Shown piece after piece: positions 36,573-46,254 of a stretch of 64,000 bases of DNA. The DNA is from Croceicoccus marinus (lineage in GTDB: Bacteria; Pseudomonadota; Alphaproteobacteria; Sphingomonadales; Sphingomonadaceae): contig NZ_CP019602.1 in NCBI RefSeq assembly GCF_001661675.2, positions 310,001 through 374,000 on the forward strand, written 5' to 3'. A model generated the notes under the pieces. The model was not told where the DNA came from, made no database searches, and worked only from the letters and a program-made list of their open reading frames with translations. How positions within the stretch are numbered: position 1 is the stretch's first letter; each line of letters starts with the position of its first letter. The translations under genes and the position numbers were made by a program.

Positions 36573-36587
36573 GGCCGCCGGGGGGCG

Positions 36588-37232
36588 TCAGCCGTCCTGC
36601 TGCGATTCCTGCTGCGCCTGGGCGATCAGCGCATTGTGCGCGTCCTTCGCCGCGCGATAGGCGTCGTGCGCGCGAAATCGTTCGGCATAGGCGGCAAAGG
36701 CGGGGCGATCCGGCAGCGTGCCGAACACCAGCCCCCAGTCCACCGCAGAGCCGACATAGACGTCCGCCATGGTAAAGCGCTCTCCGCACACGAAATCGTG
36801 ATCGGCCAGCCACCATTCCAGCGTGTCGACGGTGCGCTCGTAGCTGCCGAACCCGGCCATGCCCTCGCGCCCCTCGGGCACTTCCCAGCCCATCGCGCGC
36901 GCGGTGGTCGCCTGTTCCAGCGGGCCCGCGGCAAAGAACAGCCAGCGGAAATAGGCGCCCCGTTCGCGCGGTGTCGGCAGCAGTGTCTGGCCCGGAGCGA
37001 CCTCTGCCAGATAATGGCAGATCGCGGGCGCCTCGCTGATCGTGACATCGCCGTCCGCCGCGTGGTGGATGATGGTCGGGATCTTGCCCATCGGGTTCGC
37101 GTCCAGCAGCGCCTGCGGCTTGGCGTTCCAGTCCACCGGCACAGTCTCGAAAGCGACACCCGCCTCGCGCAGCGCCCAGTGGACGATCTGGCTGCGGCTC
37201 ATCGGGTTATGGAAGAAGCTTATTTCGGCCAC
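36588..37232 (-). CDS. Glutathione S-transferase family protein
   Basis: 214 residues. The N-terminal thioredoxin-like domain starts ISFFHNPMSRSQIVHWALREAG, with Ser at the GSH-activating position of beta/theta-like GSTs. It continues with NPMGKIPTIIHH and ISEAPAICHYLAE (Glu-Ala/Ser GSH contact). The C-terminal domain includes GERFTMADVYVGSAV, the N-cap box. Convergent with the J-domain gene, and four bases after the VOC gene. Substrate unknown. Confidence 0.85.
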   Translation of the reverse strand: MAEISFFHNPMSRSQIVHWALREAGVAFETVPVDWNAKPQALLDANPMGKIPTIIHHAADGDVTISEAPAICHYLAEVAPGQTLLPTPRERGAYFRWLFFAAGPLEQATTARAMGWEVPEGREGMAGFGSYERTVDTLEWWLADHDFVCGERFTMADVYVGSAVDWGLVFGTLPDRPAFAAYAERFRAHDAYRAAKDAHNALIAQAQQESQQDG

Positions 37233-37235
37233 GCG

Positions 37236-38084
37236 TCAGTCCTTCCTGGGGGCGAGGAGGCCGAAGATCGTGCCTTCCGGATCATGCGCCATGATGATGA
37301 CTTCGTCGCCGGGGACGTCTTCCGGGCCGAAGATCACGCTGCCACCGTTCGCTTCGACCGCGGACCGGGCGCTTTCGATATCGGGCACGCGGAAATAGAA
37401 TCGCCAGCAGGGCGCGCTTCCCGCCATCGCGGCCATCGCGGCACCGATGGTCCGCTCGCCGGCCTTGAGGAAGACGTAATCGCCCATTTCCGGACCCATG
37501 CTCATCCGCTCGTCCGTGTCATAGCCGAAGATCTCGCGGTAGAAGCCGAGCGCGGCGTCGAGGTCGGGGGTGATCAGCTCGTTCCAGCCGCAGCGGCCGT
37601 CATGGCTGCCCTCCGCAGCGAACACCTGGCTTTCTATATCGGGGCTATCGATATCGGGGCTGTCCATGTCGGGAAGGCCGCGCATGACGTAGAAAGCTAT
37701 TCCCTGGGGGTCGGTGACGAACGCCATGCGGCCCGCGCCCTCGATATCGAAAGGCGCCATCAGCACGCTGCCGCCGCGCTGCGCAATGCGCGCGGCGGCG
37801 GCGTCGACATCCTCCACGCAAAAATAGGTCACCCACAACGGGCGCGCGCCGCCCGCCAGCATCTCGGGCGTCAATTGCATCGCGCCGCCCACGAAATCAT
37901 ATTCGCCTTCGGCGTGCCTGATGAAGCGATAGGCAGCGGGACCGCCCGTGCCCCCGTCCATCCCCGCATCCATCCCTGCGTCCGTGAAGCGCCAGCCGAG
38001 CACCGCCGCGTAGAACGGCTCGGTCACCGCCGAGTCGCGGGTCAGCAATTCGTACCAGATCGGCTCTCCGGACAGGTTGGCCAT
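37236..38084 (-). CDS. Two-domain VOC (glyoxalase-fold) protein
   Basis: 282 residues with two VOC modules. The first is about 7-135 (IWYELLTRDSAVTEPFYAAVLGW). The second is about 160-278 (GWNELITPDLDAALGFYREIFGY, ending IIMAHDPEGTIFGLL). The linker is made of a short tandem repeat. The first module also carries an AGMDAGMDGG insert. Family members include bleomycin-type resistance proteins, glyoxalases and hydroxylase partners. Metal-site residues are not complete enough to assign a reaction. It is cotranscribed with the GST at 36588. Confidence 0.8.
   Translation of the reverse strand: MANLSGEPIWYELLTRDSAVTEPFYAAVLGWRFTDAGMDAGMDGGTGGPAAYRFIRHAEGEYDFVGGAMQLTPEMLAGGARPLWVTYFCVEDVDAAAARIAQRGGSVLMAPFDIEGAGRMAFVTDPQGIAFYVMRGLPDMDSPDIDSPDIESQVFAAEGSHDGRCGWNELITPDLDAALGFYREIFGYDTDERMSMGPEMGDYVFLKAGERTIGAAMAAMAGSAPCWRFYFRVPDIESARSAVEANGGSVIFGPEDVPGDEVIIMAHDPEGTIFGLLAPRKD
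37634..37678. repeat. 15-base tandem repeat inside the VOC gene
   Basis: Two close copies of a 15-base unit (CGATATCGGGGCTGT and CTATATCGGGGCTAT) and a third degenerate one lie at 37634-37678. They encode the linker DMDSPDIDSPDIES. Because units are multiples of three, copy number can change without a frameshift. Confidence 0.6.
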
Positions 38085-38119
38085 CGTCCTCTCCTTTCAG
38101 TGCTGGTGGTGTGAATGTC

Positions 38120-38800
38120 TCACGCGGTTTGCATCCGCGGGGCGAAGCGCTCGTCGAAACCGGCAAGCTGGTCGGCCAGCGCCTGCCGGAAGGCGGGGCG
38201 GTCGGTGCCGCGCACCAGATAGCCTGCCAGCACCGGGTGATCGCCCAGCGTATCCATCGATTCGCTGCTGCGCAGGACCGAGACCATGGCAATGTCCGCG
38301 ATCGAGAACTCGCCGGCCAGCCATTCGCGCGCACCCAGCGCAGTCGCAACCGCCCTGTGCCGCCGGTCGAGGTTCTTCAGCGCATCCGCCCGGCGCAGCC
38401 TCGCCCATTCCTCGCCGGCGTGGAAGATCTCGATGGCGGCAAGCTCGTTCTGCACCGGCTCGACGCTGTTATAGGCGGCAAACAGCCATGACAGCGCAGT
38501 GGCGCGCGCCTGTCCCGTGGCGGGCAGCAGCCTGCCGGTCCGTTCCGCCAGATGCAGCAGGATCGCGCCGCTTTCGAACAGATGGATGTCCCTGTCGCGC
38601 AGCACCGGCACCTGGCCGAAAGGCTGCTCGCTGCGCCAGTTCGCGGGCTTTTCGACCGCACTGATCAACCGCTCGCGATAGGGAAGTCCGGTTTCCTCGC
38701 AGAACCAGCGGGCGCGCAGGTCGCGCACGAAACCGCGGGCAAAGGGTGGGACCCAGTTGTAGCCGGTGATCTCGATCGGGGCATCGGGTGCGATGGGCAT
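38120..38800 (-). CDS. Glutathione S-transferase-like protein
   Basis: 226 residues from the ATG at 38798-38800, preceded by GGAGG. The N-terminal domain includes RWFCEETGLPYRERLIS, FGQVPVLRDRDIHLFESGAILLHLAE (cis-Pro and Glu-Ser GSH site). The C-terminal domain includes EWLAGEFSIADIAMVSVLR. It is divergent from the HxlR-type regulator 98 bases away, which probably controls it. Substrate unknown. Confidence 0.85.
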   Translation of the reverse strand: MPIAPDAPIEITGYNWVPPFARGFVRDLRARWFCEETGLPYRERLISAVEKPANWRSEQPFGQVPVLRDRDIHLFESGAILLHLAERTGRLLPATGQARATALSWLFAAYNSVEPVQNELAAIEIFHAGEEWARLRRADALKNLDRRHRAVATALGAREWLAGEFSIADIAMVSVLRSSESMDTLGDHPVLAGYLVRGTDRPAFRQALADQLAGFDERFAPRMQTA

Positions 38801-38881
38801 GTCTATCCTCCATCCCGGTGCCGCTTCGCGCTTCTGCTGGCGAATCGGCGGCGACCTTGGCTTGCGAAGCGTGCCTTTACA

Positions 38882-38898
38882 GGTTACGAAAAGCAACC
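38882..38898. promoter_or_regulatory. Candidate HxlR operator
   Basis: GGTTAC (38882-38887) and GCAACC (38893-38898) form a 5-of-6 inverted repeat with a five-base spacer, ending at the base before the regulator ATG. It lies in the 98-base region divergent from the GST gene, where autoregulation and control of the GST would be expected. The match to any known HxlR site was not tested. Confidence 0.4.
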
Positions 38899-39633
38899 AT
38901 GGAGTTTCAAAACAAAAGTAATGGAGGAAAGGGTCTGGCTGCACCCGCCCACGGGCGCTGGTACCAGGACGCTTGTGCCGCCAGCTTTGCCTTCGAATTG
39001 ATCGGCGAGCGCTGGTCGCTGCATGTCATGCGCGAACTGATGCTGGGACCGCGGCGATTTTCCGACATTCGCGCCGCGCTGCCCGGAATCAGCGCCAAGG
39101 TGCTGACCGAGCGGCTCGCGCGGCTGGAGGAACTGGGCGTGCTGACTCGCCGCAGGCTGCCGCCGCCCGCCGCCGTGCAGGTCTACGAACTGACCGAATG
39201 GGGCTATATGGCCGAGCCGATGATGCAGGAACTGGGCCGCTGGTCGGTGCGCTCGCCGCTGCACGATCCGGCGCTGCCGCTGACGGCGGTGTCCGCCATG
39301 CTGTCGCTGCGCACGATGATCGATCCGCAAAGGGCGGCGGGGCTGGCGGCGCGGATCGGATTCGCCCTTGGGGACGACCGCTTCATGGCCAAACTGGCGG
39401 ACGGGTCGCTTGCGATCCGCCGCGCCGACGGTCTGGAGGGCGCGCAGGCGATCTTCCGCGCGCCTGAAGCAGGCGCGATCCTGCCGCTGTTCTACGGCAA
39501 GCGCGATCCGGACGAAGTTGCGACAGCGACCGGTCTGACGATCGAGGGCGACCGCGATCTGGCCCTGCGGTTCGCCGGAATTTTCGCACTGCCGCCCAAG
39601 ATTGCCCCTTCGGGCGGCGGCGGCGGGCACTAA
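38899..39633 (+). CDS. HxlR family transcriptional regulator
   Basis: 244 residues from the ATG at 38899. The winged-helix domain near the N-terminus is the classic HxlR one: FELIGERWSLHVMRELMLGPRRFSDIRAALPGISAKVLTERLARLEELGVLTRR, read in pieces, with Cys in QDACAASFA just before it. A C-terminal domain of about 130 residues (SCP2-like sterol-carrier region with FMAKLADGSLAIRRADG) is longer than in minimal HxlR proteins and could bind a ligand. It is divergent from a GST. Confidence 0.88.
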   Translation: MEFQNKSNGGKGLAAPAHGRWYQDACAASFAFELIGERWSLHVMRELMLGPRRFSDIRAALPGISAKVLTERLARLEELGVLTRRRLPPPAAVQVYELTEWGYMAEPMMQELGRWSVRSPLHDPALPLTAVSAMLSLRTMIDPQRAAGLAARIGFALGDDRFMAKLADGSLAIRRADGLEGAQAIFRAPEAGAILPLFYGKRDPDEVATATGLTIEGDRDLALRFAGIFALPPKIAPSGGGGGH

Positions 39634-39677
39634 TCGCGGTTGCAGCAAGCGCCCGCCCCGTATAACCGAGTGGCGCG

Positions 39678-40664
39678 ATGAACGAGATGATCCAGAACAC
39701 CAACAGCCACGAAACGCTGATGCAGGCGCCCGATACCGAAGTCGACGTGCGCGACACCTTCGGCATCGATATCGACATGAAGGTGCCCGCCTTTTCCCGG
39801 GCGGACGAGCGTGTGCCCGATACTGACGCATCCTATGTGTTCGATCCGGACACCACGCTGGCGATCCTTGCAGGCTTTGCCCATAATCGCCGCGTCATGG
39901 TGCAGGGCTATCACGGCACCGGCAAGTCGACCCATATCGAACAGGTCGCCGCGCGCCTGAACTGGCCCTGCGTGCGGATCAACCTCGACGCGCATATCAG
40001 CCGCATCGACCTGGTCGGGCGCGATGCCATCGTGCTGCGCGACGGACTGCAGGTGACCGAATTCCGCGAAGGGCTGCTGCCCTGGGCGCTGCAGACCCCG
40101 ACCGCGCTGGTGTTCGACGAATATGACGCGGGCCGCCCGGACGTGATGTTCGTGATCCAGCGCGTGCTGGAAACCGCGGGCAAGCTGACGCTGCTGGACC
40201 AGAACCGCGTGATTCGGCCCAACCCCTGGTTCCGCCTGTTCGCCACCGCCAACACGGTGGGGCTAGGCGATACCAGCGGGCTGTATCACGGCACGCAGGC
40301 GATCAACCAGGGCCAGATGGACCGCTGGAACATCGTCGTCGGCCTGAACTATCTCCCCGAAGAGACCGAGGTGAACATCGTGCATGCCAAGGTGCCGACG
40401 ATGGAAACCGGCACGCTGGCCAAGATGGTCCGCACCGCCGACCTGACGCGGCAGGGCTTCATGAACGGCGACATCTCCACGGTGATGAGCCCGCGCACGG
40501 TAATCAGCTGGGCGCAGAACGCGCAGATCTTCGGCGATCTGGGCTTTGCCTTTCGCCTGTCGTTCCTGAACAAGTGCGACGAGACGGAGCGCATGCTGGT
40601 GGCCGAATATTACCAGCGGGTGTTCGGCGTGGACCTGCCCGAAAGCGTCGTCGGCCGCGCCTGA
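39678..40664 (+). CDS. cobS: CobS-type AAA+ ATPase (cobaltochelatase subunit)
   Basis: 328 residues. Walker [10 protein letters not shown] (about 77-85), Walker [17 protein letters not shown], sensor 1 [11 protein letters not shown] and [15 protein letters not shown] are all CobS features. CobS with CobT drives cobalt insertion into hydrogenobyrinic acid diamide by CobN. In related genomes cobT usually follows cobS. Here the next gene is a penicillin-binding protein. No other cobalamin gene is in the window, so the ATPase may serve another chelatase-like or chaperone role. Confidence 0.88.
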   Translation: MNEMIQNTNSHETLMQAPDTEVDVRDTFGIDIDMKVPAFSRADERVPDTDASYVFDPDTTLAILAGFAHNRRVMVQGYHGTGKSTHIEQVAARLNWPCVRINLDAHISRIDLVGRDAIVLRDGLQVTEFREGLLPWALQTPTALVFDEYDAGRPDVMFVIQRVLETAGKLTLLDQNRVIRPNPWFRLFATANTVGLGDTSGLYHGTQAINQGQMDRWNIVVGLNYLPEETEVNIVHAKVPTMETGTLAKMVRTADLTRQGFMNGDISTVMSPRTVISWAQNAQIFGDLGFAFRLSFLNKCDETERMLVAEYYQRVFGVDLPESVVGRA

Positions 40665-40818
40665 GCGGCGCTGCGAACCGGCGAATCCGCTCGATGAACG
40701 GCACTTGCGCGTGCGCGCAGGGGGCCTAGCCTTTGGCGGGTGATGCCGGTTCAACATCCTGTCGACTATCCGCCACCGCTCATCGCCGCGAAAGATCGCG
40801 GCTGCTAGTGCCCCGCCC

Positions 40819-42729
40819 GTGAAGAACCGTGATTTCCTTTCCCAGGCCCGCGAACTGCTCGCCACTTCGCGCCGCAATCGCGGTGCGGAGCCCGATGCGC
40901 TGGACGAGGACTGGTACCGGACCGATGCCGACCTGGAGCTCGACGGGCTGGACGGCGACGATTCGCTGCCCCGACCGCGCGGGCCGTCGCTGGCCGGGCG
41001 CGCGGGGATGGGCTGCCTGTGGCTGCTGGCGCTGCCGTTCCGGCTGGCCTGGGCCTTCATCAAGTGGCTGGCGATCGGATCGGTCGTGGCGGTGCTGGCG
41101 ATTATAGTCTGGCTGGCGCTGACCAAGCCGGTCGAACGCACGCTTGAACCGCATGGCGATCCCTATGTGCTGGTCAGCCAGAAGGGCGAGCCCATCGCGC
41201 GCGGCGGCGACGTGGTGCTGGCCCCGGTCGAGGCGGAACTGCTGCCCGACCACGTGGTGAATGCCTTCATCGCGACAGAGGACCGCCGGTTTTATTCGCA
41301 CTGGGGCATCGATCCGCGCGGCATGGCGCGCGCCTTCGTGTCGAACCTGTTTTCGGGCACGCGGCAGGGCGGATCCACGATTACCATGCAGCTCGCCAAG
41401 GTGACCTATTTCACCCACGACCAGACGATGGGCCGCAAGCTGCTGGAAATGCCCACCGCGCTGTGGCTGGAGGCATGGCTGACCAAGGACGAGATCCTTG
41501 AGCGTTACCTGTCGAAGATCTATTTCGGCGATCGCAGCTATGGCATCCGTGCGGCTTCCCTGCGCTATTTCGACAAGGCGCCCGAGGCGCTGACCCCGGC
41601 CGAGGCAATGGTGCTGGCGGGCCTGCCCAAGGCGCCCAGCAATTACGCGCCCAGCTTCCACCCCGAGGCTGCGCGGCAGCGGGCGTCGGTGGTGAAGCGC
41701 GCGATGATCGATGCGGGCTATCTCACGCCCGCCGAGGCGCGCTCCATCGGTCCCGCGACCTTCCGCCTGACGCGTGAGCGCGACCTGCCGCGCTATGCCC
41801 ATTTCACCAACTGGATCCGCCAGGAAGCCGAAGCGCAGGGCTATGACGCCGATGCGCGGATCATCCCGACCACGCTGGACGTAGACGTCCAGCGCGCGGC
41901 AGAGGCTGCGGTGAAGGCGGTCGACGTGGGCGATGCGCAGGTCGCCATCGTCGCGATGCGGCCGGACGGGGCGGTGCTGGCGATGGTGGGGTCCAAGGAT
42001 TACAACGAGAACCAGTTCAATCACGCGCTGGCCGGGCGGCAGCCGGGATCGACCTTCAAGATCTTCGTCTGGCTGGCCGCGCTGCAATCGGGGATGACGC
42101 CCGAGACAATGGTGGCCGATACGCCGCTGGCGGGCGGGCCGCGCAATTCGGGCGGCAAGTACGAAGGCAATATCACGCTGGAACGCGCCTTCACCAAGTC
42201 CAGCAATGTCGCGGCGACCCGGCTCTACGAGGGTATCGGCGGTGAGGCGGTGGTCGATCTGGCCCGGCGTTTCGGCATCTCGGCGCAGCTGGATCCCAAC
42301 GACACTTCGGTCCCGCTGGGCACGGCGGACGTCTCGCTGCTTGAGCTGACGGCGGCCTATGCGGGCGTGGCGCGCGGCGAATATCCGGTGGTGCCCTATG
42401 CGGTGATCGATGCCGACGGGCAGTGGATCGACCATTCGGGCGAATATACGCTGGACCCGCGCGTGCGCCGCCAGATGGCCGACATGCTGCGCGAGACGAT
42501 CAACGGCGGCACGGGCCGGGCGGCGAGGCTGGCGATCCCCAATTTCGGCAAGACCGGTACCAGTCAGCAGAACCGCAATGCGGTTTTCGTCGGCTGGGCG
42601 GGCGGCATCGTCGCGGGCGTGTGGGTCTATGCCGAGGCGGACGACACCGACCGCACTGGCCTGTCGGGCGGCGACGCCCCGGCCCGCATCTGGAAGGCTT
42701 TCATGCAGCGCGCTGTGCCGGGGGCCTGA
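40819..42729 (+). CDS. Class A penicillin-binding protein (transglycosylase/transpeptidase)
   Basis: 636 residues starting with GTG at 40819. The cytoplasmic head is about 60 residues, then a membrane helix (about 68-100). The GT51 domain has the catalytic Glu in ATEDRRFYSHWGIDPRG (about 154), GGSTITMQLAK and the KDEILERYLSKIYFGD block. The transpeptidase domain has SxxK in PGSTFK (about 411), SSN (about 460) and KTGTS (about 577). It polymerises and cross-links peptidoglycan. It is shorter than PBP1A of E. coli and lacks the extra OB domain, closer to PBP1c-like or monofunctional-plus types. Confidence 0.9.
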   Translation: MKNRDFLSQARELLATSRRNRGAEPDALDEDWYRTDADLELDGLDGDDSLPRPRGPSLAGRAGMGCLWLLALPFRLAWAFIKWLAIGSVVAVLAIIVWLALTKPVERTLEPHGDPYVLVSQKGEPIARGGDVVLAPVEAELLPDHVVNAFIATEDRRFYSHWGIDPRGMARAFVSNLFSGTRQGGSTITMQLAKVTYFTHDQTMGRKLLEMPTALWLEAWLTKDEILERYLSKIYFGDRSYGIRAASLRYFDKAPEALTPAEAMVLAGLPKAPSNYAPSFHPEAARQRASVVKRAMIDAGYLTPAEARSIGPATFRLTRERDLPRYAHFTNWIRQEAEAQGYDADARIIPTTLDVDVQRAAEAAVKAVDVGDAQVAIVAMRPDGAVLAMVGSKDYNENQFNHALAGRQPGSTFKIFVWLAALQSGMTPETMVADTPLAGGPRNSGGKYEGNITLERAFTKSSNVAATRLYEGIGGEAVVDLARRFGISAQLDPNDTSVPLGTADVSLLELTAAYAGVARGEYPVVPYAVIDADGQWIDHSGEYTLDPRVRRQMADMLRETINGGTGRAARLAIPNFGKTGTSQQNRNAVFVGWAGGIVAGVWVYAEADDTDRTGLSGGDAPARIWKAFMQRAVPGA

Positions 42730-42735
42730 ATCCCG

Positions 42736-43848
42736 CTATCCGTTCGGCAGGACCAGGAACTTTTGCCCGGTCTTGCGCGCATTATAGGTCAGCACCGCGT
42801 CCTTTTGCAGCATCTGGTCCAGCGTGATCCGGTCGCTGTAATGGCTGGCGAAAGTGGTGGTCAGCTCGCTTAGCACCCGCTTCTGCATGCGGGCGCGGAC
42901 TTCGCTGCCTGCCTTCTGCAGGAAGGGGAACAGCAGCCAGCCGCTGACGTCCCAGGTAAAGCCGAAACCGCGCGACAGCTTGGTCGGCCCGGTGTCGAGC
43001 GCGCCGTAGATATAGACCTTCTTGTCCTCGCTCGACCCATAGCGGCTGAATTCCGCGCCGCGCGTCGCCTGCGCTTCCATGGCGGTCAGCATGTCGCTGG
43101 CCATGGTGCCGCCGCCGATCGGATCGAAGCCCAGCATCGCGCCGGTTTCCTCCACCGCGTCGGCCAGCCGCTTGATGAAGCCGTCTTCGGTCATGTCGAT
43201 GACATGGGTCGCGCCCAGGTCCTTCAGAAGCTTCACCTGGTCCGCGCTGCGCACCACATTGACCAGCGGAATGCCATCGGCAAGGCAGATCCGGACCAGC
43301 ATCTGGCCCAGATTCGACGCGGCGGCGGCATGGACGATGCCGGTGTAGCCATCGGCCCTCATCGTTTCGGTAAAGCCGAGCGCGGTCATCGGATTGACGA
43401 AGCTGGACGCGGCCTGCTCGGCGGTGACGTCGTCGCCGATCGCGAAGGCCATCGACGCATCGCATGTCGCATAGGTGCCATAGGCCGCGCCCGGAACGCA
43501 GGCGACGCGCTTGCCCATCAGGGCCTGCGCGGCCGGATCGTCGCCCGCCGCGACCACGGTGCCCGCGCCTTCGTTACCGGCGGGCATCGCCTTGCCATGG
43601 CGAGCGGCCATGGAACGCGTGACCTTTTCGGGCATCTGCGCGACCAGCCGGCCATCGCCGTAATCGGCATTCTCGACATCGGCGGCGGCGAACAGAAGGC
43701 CGAGGTCCGATGGATTGATCGGAGCGGCCTCCATCCGGACCAGCAGATTGCGCCCGGTGGGGGCGTCCCAGTCTCGTTCGGCAAGCCTGAGGGTCAGCGT
43801 GCCATCGGCATCCAGCTGCGTCGTCAATTGCCTGCCATCGAAACCCAT
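42736..43848 (-). CDS. Zinc-binding-dehydrogenase-family (MDR) oxidoreductase
   Basis: 370 residues. The MDR N-terminal domain has MEAAPINPSDLGLL and MPAGNEGAGTVVAAGDD. The Rossmann part has VHAAAASNLGQMLVRICLADGIPLVNVVR. No structural zinc cysteines are seen, as in the quinone oxidoreductase branch. It probably uses NADPH. Convergent with the PBP gene, six bases between stops. Substrate unknown. Confidence 0.85.
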   Translation of the reverse strand: MGFDGRQLTTQLDADGTLTLRLAERDWDAPTGRNLLVRMEAAPINPSDLGLLFAAADVENADYGDGRLVAQMPEKVTRSMAARHGKAMPAGNEGAGTVVAAGDDPAAQALMGKRVACVPGAAYGTYATCDASMAFAIGDDVTAEQAASSFVNPMTALGFTETMRADGYTGIVHAAAASNLGQMLVRICLADGIPLVNVVRSADQVKLLKDLGATHVIDMTEDGFIKRLADAVEETGAMLGFDPIGGGTMASDMLTAMEAQATRGAEFSRYGSSEDKKVYIYGALDTGPTKLSRGFGFTWDVSGWLLFPFLQKAGSEVRARMQKRVLSELTTTFASHYSDRITLDQMLQKDAVLTYNARKTGQKFLVLPNG

Positions 43849-43877
43849 CGCTCAGTCCCCACTGTCTTTGGCCGTCA

Positions 43878-44636
43878 TCATTGGCCGTTATAAATCGCTT
43901 CCATGAAATATAGGCCCTGCGGCGGGGCGTTGTAACCCAGCGCGGCGCGGTCCCTGGCCGCGAGTGCATCGGCCATGTCCTGCTCGCTCCACCGCCCCAT
44001 GCCGACCAGCGCGAGGCAGCCGACCATGGATCGGACTTGATGGTGCAGGAAACTGCGCGCCGCGGCATGGATCGCGATTTCCGGCCCCCATGCACCCTCC
44101 GCCGCCTCGACATCCAGCCGGTCGAGCGTCTTGACCGGGCTGGCCGACTGGCAATGGGCCGAGCGGAAGGTGGTGAAATCGTGCAGTCCCACCAGATGCT
44201 GCGCCGCGCGGTGCATGGCGGCGGCGTCGAGTTCCTGCGGCACCTGCCACGCGCGGTTCTTCAGCAGCGCGAGCGGCGCGCGGCGGTTGACGATGCGGTA
44301 GAGATAGCGCCGCCCGGTGCACGAAAAGCGGGCGTGCCAGTCGTTGCCCACCACCTGACAGGCCGTGACCGCGACCGGATCGGGGCGCAGCTTGGCATTG
44401 ATGCCTTCCATCAGGCGGAAGGGGGCGATGTCCTTGGCCACGTCGATATGCGCGCGCATCGCCGCCGCGTGCACGCCGGTGTCGGTGCGGCCCGCGGCAT
44501 GCATGCGCACGTCCTCGCCGGTGATCGCCTGTGCGGCCTCCTCCACCGATTGCTGGACGGAGGGGCCGTCGGCCTGGCGCTGCAGCCCGAAGAAGGCGGT
44601 GCCGTCATATTCCAGGGTAAGCGCGAAACGGGTCAT
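43878..44636 (-). CDS. truA: tRNA pseudouridine(38-40) synthase
   Basis: 252 residues. [21 protein letters not shown] is the TruA N-terminal signature. The catalytic Asp lies in [11 protein letters not shown] (Asp 52). [10 protein letters not shown] and [20 protein letters not shown] complete the family pattern. It modifies anticodon-arm uridines 38-40 in tRNA. It follows fmt on the same strand, 10 bases apart. Confidence 0.96.
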   Translation of the reverse strand: MTRFALTLEYDGTAFFGLQRQADGPSVQQSVEEAAQAITGEDVRMHAAGRTDTGVHAAAMRAHIDVAKDIAPFRLMEGINAKLRPDPVAVTACQVVGNDWHARFSCTGRRYLYRIVNRRAPLALLKNRAWQVPQELDAAAMHRAAQHLVGLHDFTTFRSAHCQSASPVKTLDRLDVEAAEGAWGPEIAIHAAARSFLHHQVRSMVGCLALVGMGRWSEQDMADALAARDRAALGYNAPPQGLYFMEAIYNGQ

Positions 44637-44646
44637 CGGGGGCGCA

Positions 44647-45552
44647 TCACCGGATCTCGGTACCTGCGGGGATCGGCTTGCCGCGCAGCATGGCGGCGGT
44701 TTCCATCGCGGGCTTGCCGGCGCGCTGGACGATGGTGGGGCGCAGCGCGCTGAAGCCGCAGGCGATAGTCAGATCGTCGTCCAGCGTCGTGCCCGCGACG
44801 CCCTCGCGTCCGATCACTTCGGCGGCGAGCACGCGGATGCGCTCGCCCTCGAACTCGAAGAAGGCGCCGGGGCGGGGGGCGAAGGCGCGGACCTGTCGTT
44901 CCAGCAGCGCCGCGCCGTGGGTGAAGTCCAGCCGCGCTTCCGCCTTGTCGATCTTGGCGGCGTGGGTCGCGCCGAACTGGGGCTGCGGCTGGGCGCGGCG
45001 GCGGGGCAGGTCTTCCAGTACCTCGACCATCAATTGCGCGCCCAGCGCCGACAATTCGCCGGCCAACTCGCCCGCGGTCTTGTCGTCGATGCGGGTGGTG
45101 CGGGTCAGGATCATGGGCCCGGTGTCGAGACCCTTTTCCATCTGCATGATCGTCACGCCCGTGGTCGGGTCGCCCGCCAGGATCGCGCGCTGGATCGGCG
45201 CGGCCCCGCGCCAGCGCGGCAGGATCGAAGCATGGACGTTGAGGCAGCCGTATTCGGGCGCCTCAAGCACCGCGACGGGGAGCAGCAGTCCATAGGCCGC
45301 GACGACCGCCACATCGGCGCCCAGCGCGGCGAAGGCGTCCTTTTCCTCCTGCGGTTTAAGGCTGACGGGGGTACGCACCTCGATCCCGTGCGCCTCGGCG
45401 GCGAGGTGCACGGGGGAGGGTTGCAGCTTCTTGCCGCGACCCGCCGGGCGCGGGGGCTGGGAGTAGGCGCAGATCACCTGGTGCCCGGCAGCGATCACCG
45501 CTTCCAGCACCGGCACGGCGAATTCGGGCGTTCCCATGAAAATGATGCGCAT
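44647..45552 (-). CDS. fmt: Methionyl-tRNA formyltransferase
   Basis: 301 residues. [17 protein letters not shown] is the N-terminus. [20 protein letters not shown] carries the catalytic Asn and His. The segment [16 protein letters not shown] and a C-terminal OB domain are present. It formylates initiator Met-tRNA using 10-formyl-THF. It is divergent from recR, with def close by, so initiation and deformylation genes cluster. Confidence 0.97.
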   Translation of the reverse strand: MRIIFMGTPEFAVPVLEAVIAAGHQVICAYSQPPRPAGRGKKLQPSPVHLAAEAHGIEVRTPVSLKPQEEKDAFAALGADVAVVAAYGLLLPVAVLEAPEYGCLNVHASILPRWRGAAPIQRAILAGDPTTGVTIMQMEKGLDTGPMILTRTTRIDDKTAGELAGELSALGAQLMVEVLEDLPRRRAQPQPQFGATHAAKIDKAEARLDFTHGAALLERQVRAFAPRPGAFFEFEGERIRVLAAEVIGREGVAGTTLDDDLTIACGFSALRPTIVQRAGKPAMETAAMLRGKPIPAGTEIR

Positions 45553-45599
45553 CGGGTTCGGACTTTCAGGAAAGAGGCGCAGTCCCTATCTGCCCACCC

Positions 45600-46196
45600 A
45601 TGGCATCGCAAGAGATCGAAGCACTCGCCGGCGCATTGGCGCGCCTTCCCGGCCTTGGGCCGCGTTCCGCGCGGCGCGCGGTGCTGTGGCTGGTAAAGCG
45701 GCGCGAATCCGATCTGCCACGCCTTTTGGAAGCGCTGGCAATGGTGCAGGAACTGCTGGTCGAATGCGACATCTGCGGCAATGTCGACACGAAGAACCCG
45801 TGCGGCATCTGCAGCGATCCGCGCCGCGATGCCCGTTCGCTATGCGTGGTGGAGGAGGTGTCCGACCTGTGGGCGCTCGACCGGTCGAAGCTGTTTCCGG
45901 GGCGCTATCACGTGCTGGGCGGCAGATTGTCGGCACTGGACGGCGTAGGGCCGGAGGATCTGGCGATCGGATCGCTGCTGACGCGGATCGAGACGGGCGA
46001 TGTCGACGAGGTGGTGCTGGCGATGAACGCCACGCTGGAGGGGCAGACGACAGCCCATTACATCGCCGAGCGGCTGGAAGGGCGCCCGGTGCGCATCACC
46101 CAGCTTGCGCACGGCCTGCCGGTGGGCGGAGAGCTTGATTACCTGGACGAAGGTACGCTGGCGCAGGCGCTGCGCGCGCGACGTCCGGTCGGCTGA
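45600..46196 (+). CDS. recR: Recombination mediator RecR
   Basis: 198 residues. [19 protein letters not shown] is the helix-hairpin-helix. The zinc site is [16 protein letters not shown] (about 58-73). The Toprim domain has [16 protein letters not shown] and the Walker-B-like motif with [17 protein letters not shown]. It loads RecA with RecF and RecO in gap repair. Starts 48 bases from the divergent fmt start. Confidence 0.97.
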   Translation: MASQEIEALAGALARLPGLGPRSARRAVLWLVKRRESDLPRLLEALAMVQELLVECDICGNVDTKNPCGICSDPRRDARSLCVVEEVSDLWALDRSKLFPGRYHVLGGRLSALDGVGPEDLAIGSLLTRIETGDVDEVVLAMNATLEGQTTAHYIAERLEGRPVRITQLAHGLPVGGELDYLDEGTLAQALRARRPVG

Positions 46197-46254
46197 ACGC
46201 TGGCAGATTCGACGAATCATTGCCGGAAACGCGTTCGGTCCCTAAATAGGGTCG

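Noticed and set aside
40780..42435. Minus-strand frame of 551 codons opposite the PBP gene
   Set aside because: Antisense shadow; the plus strand has GT51 and transpeptidase motifs.
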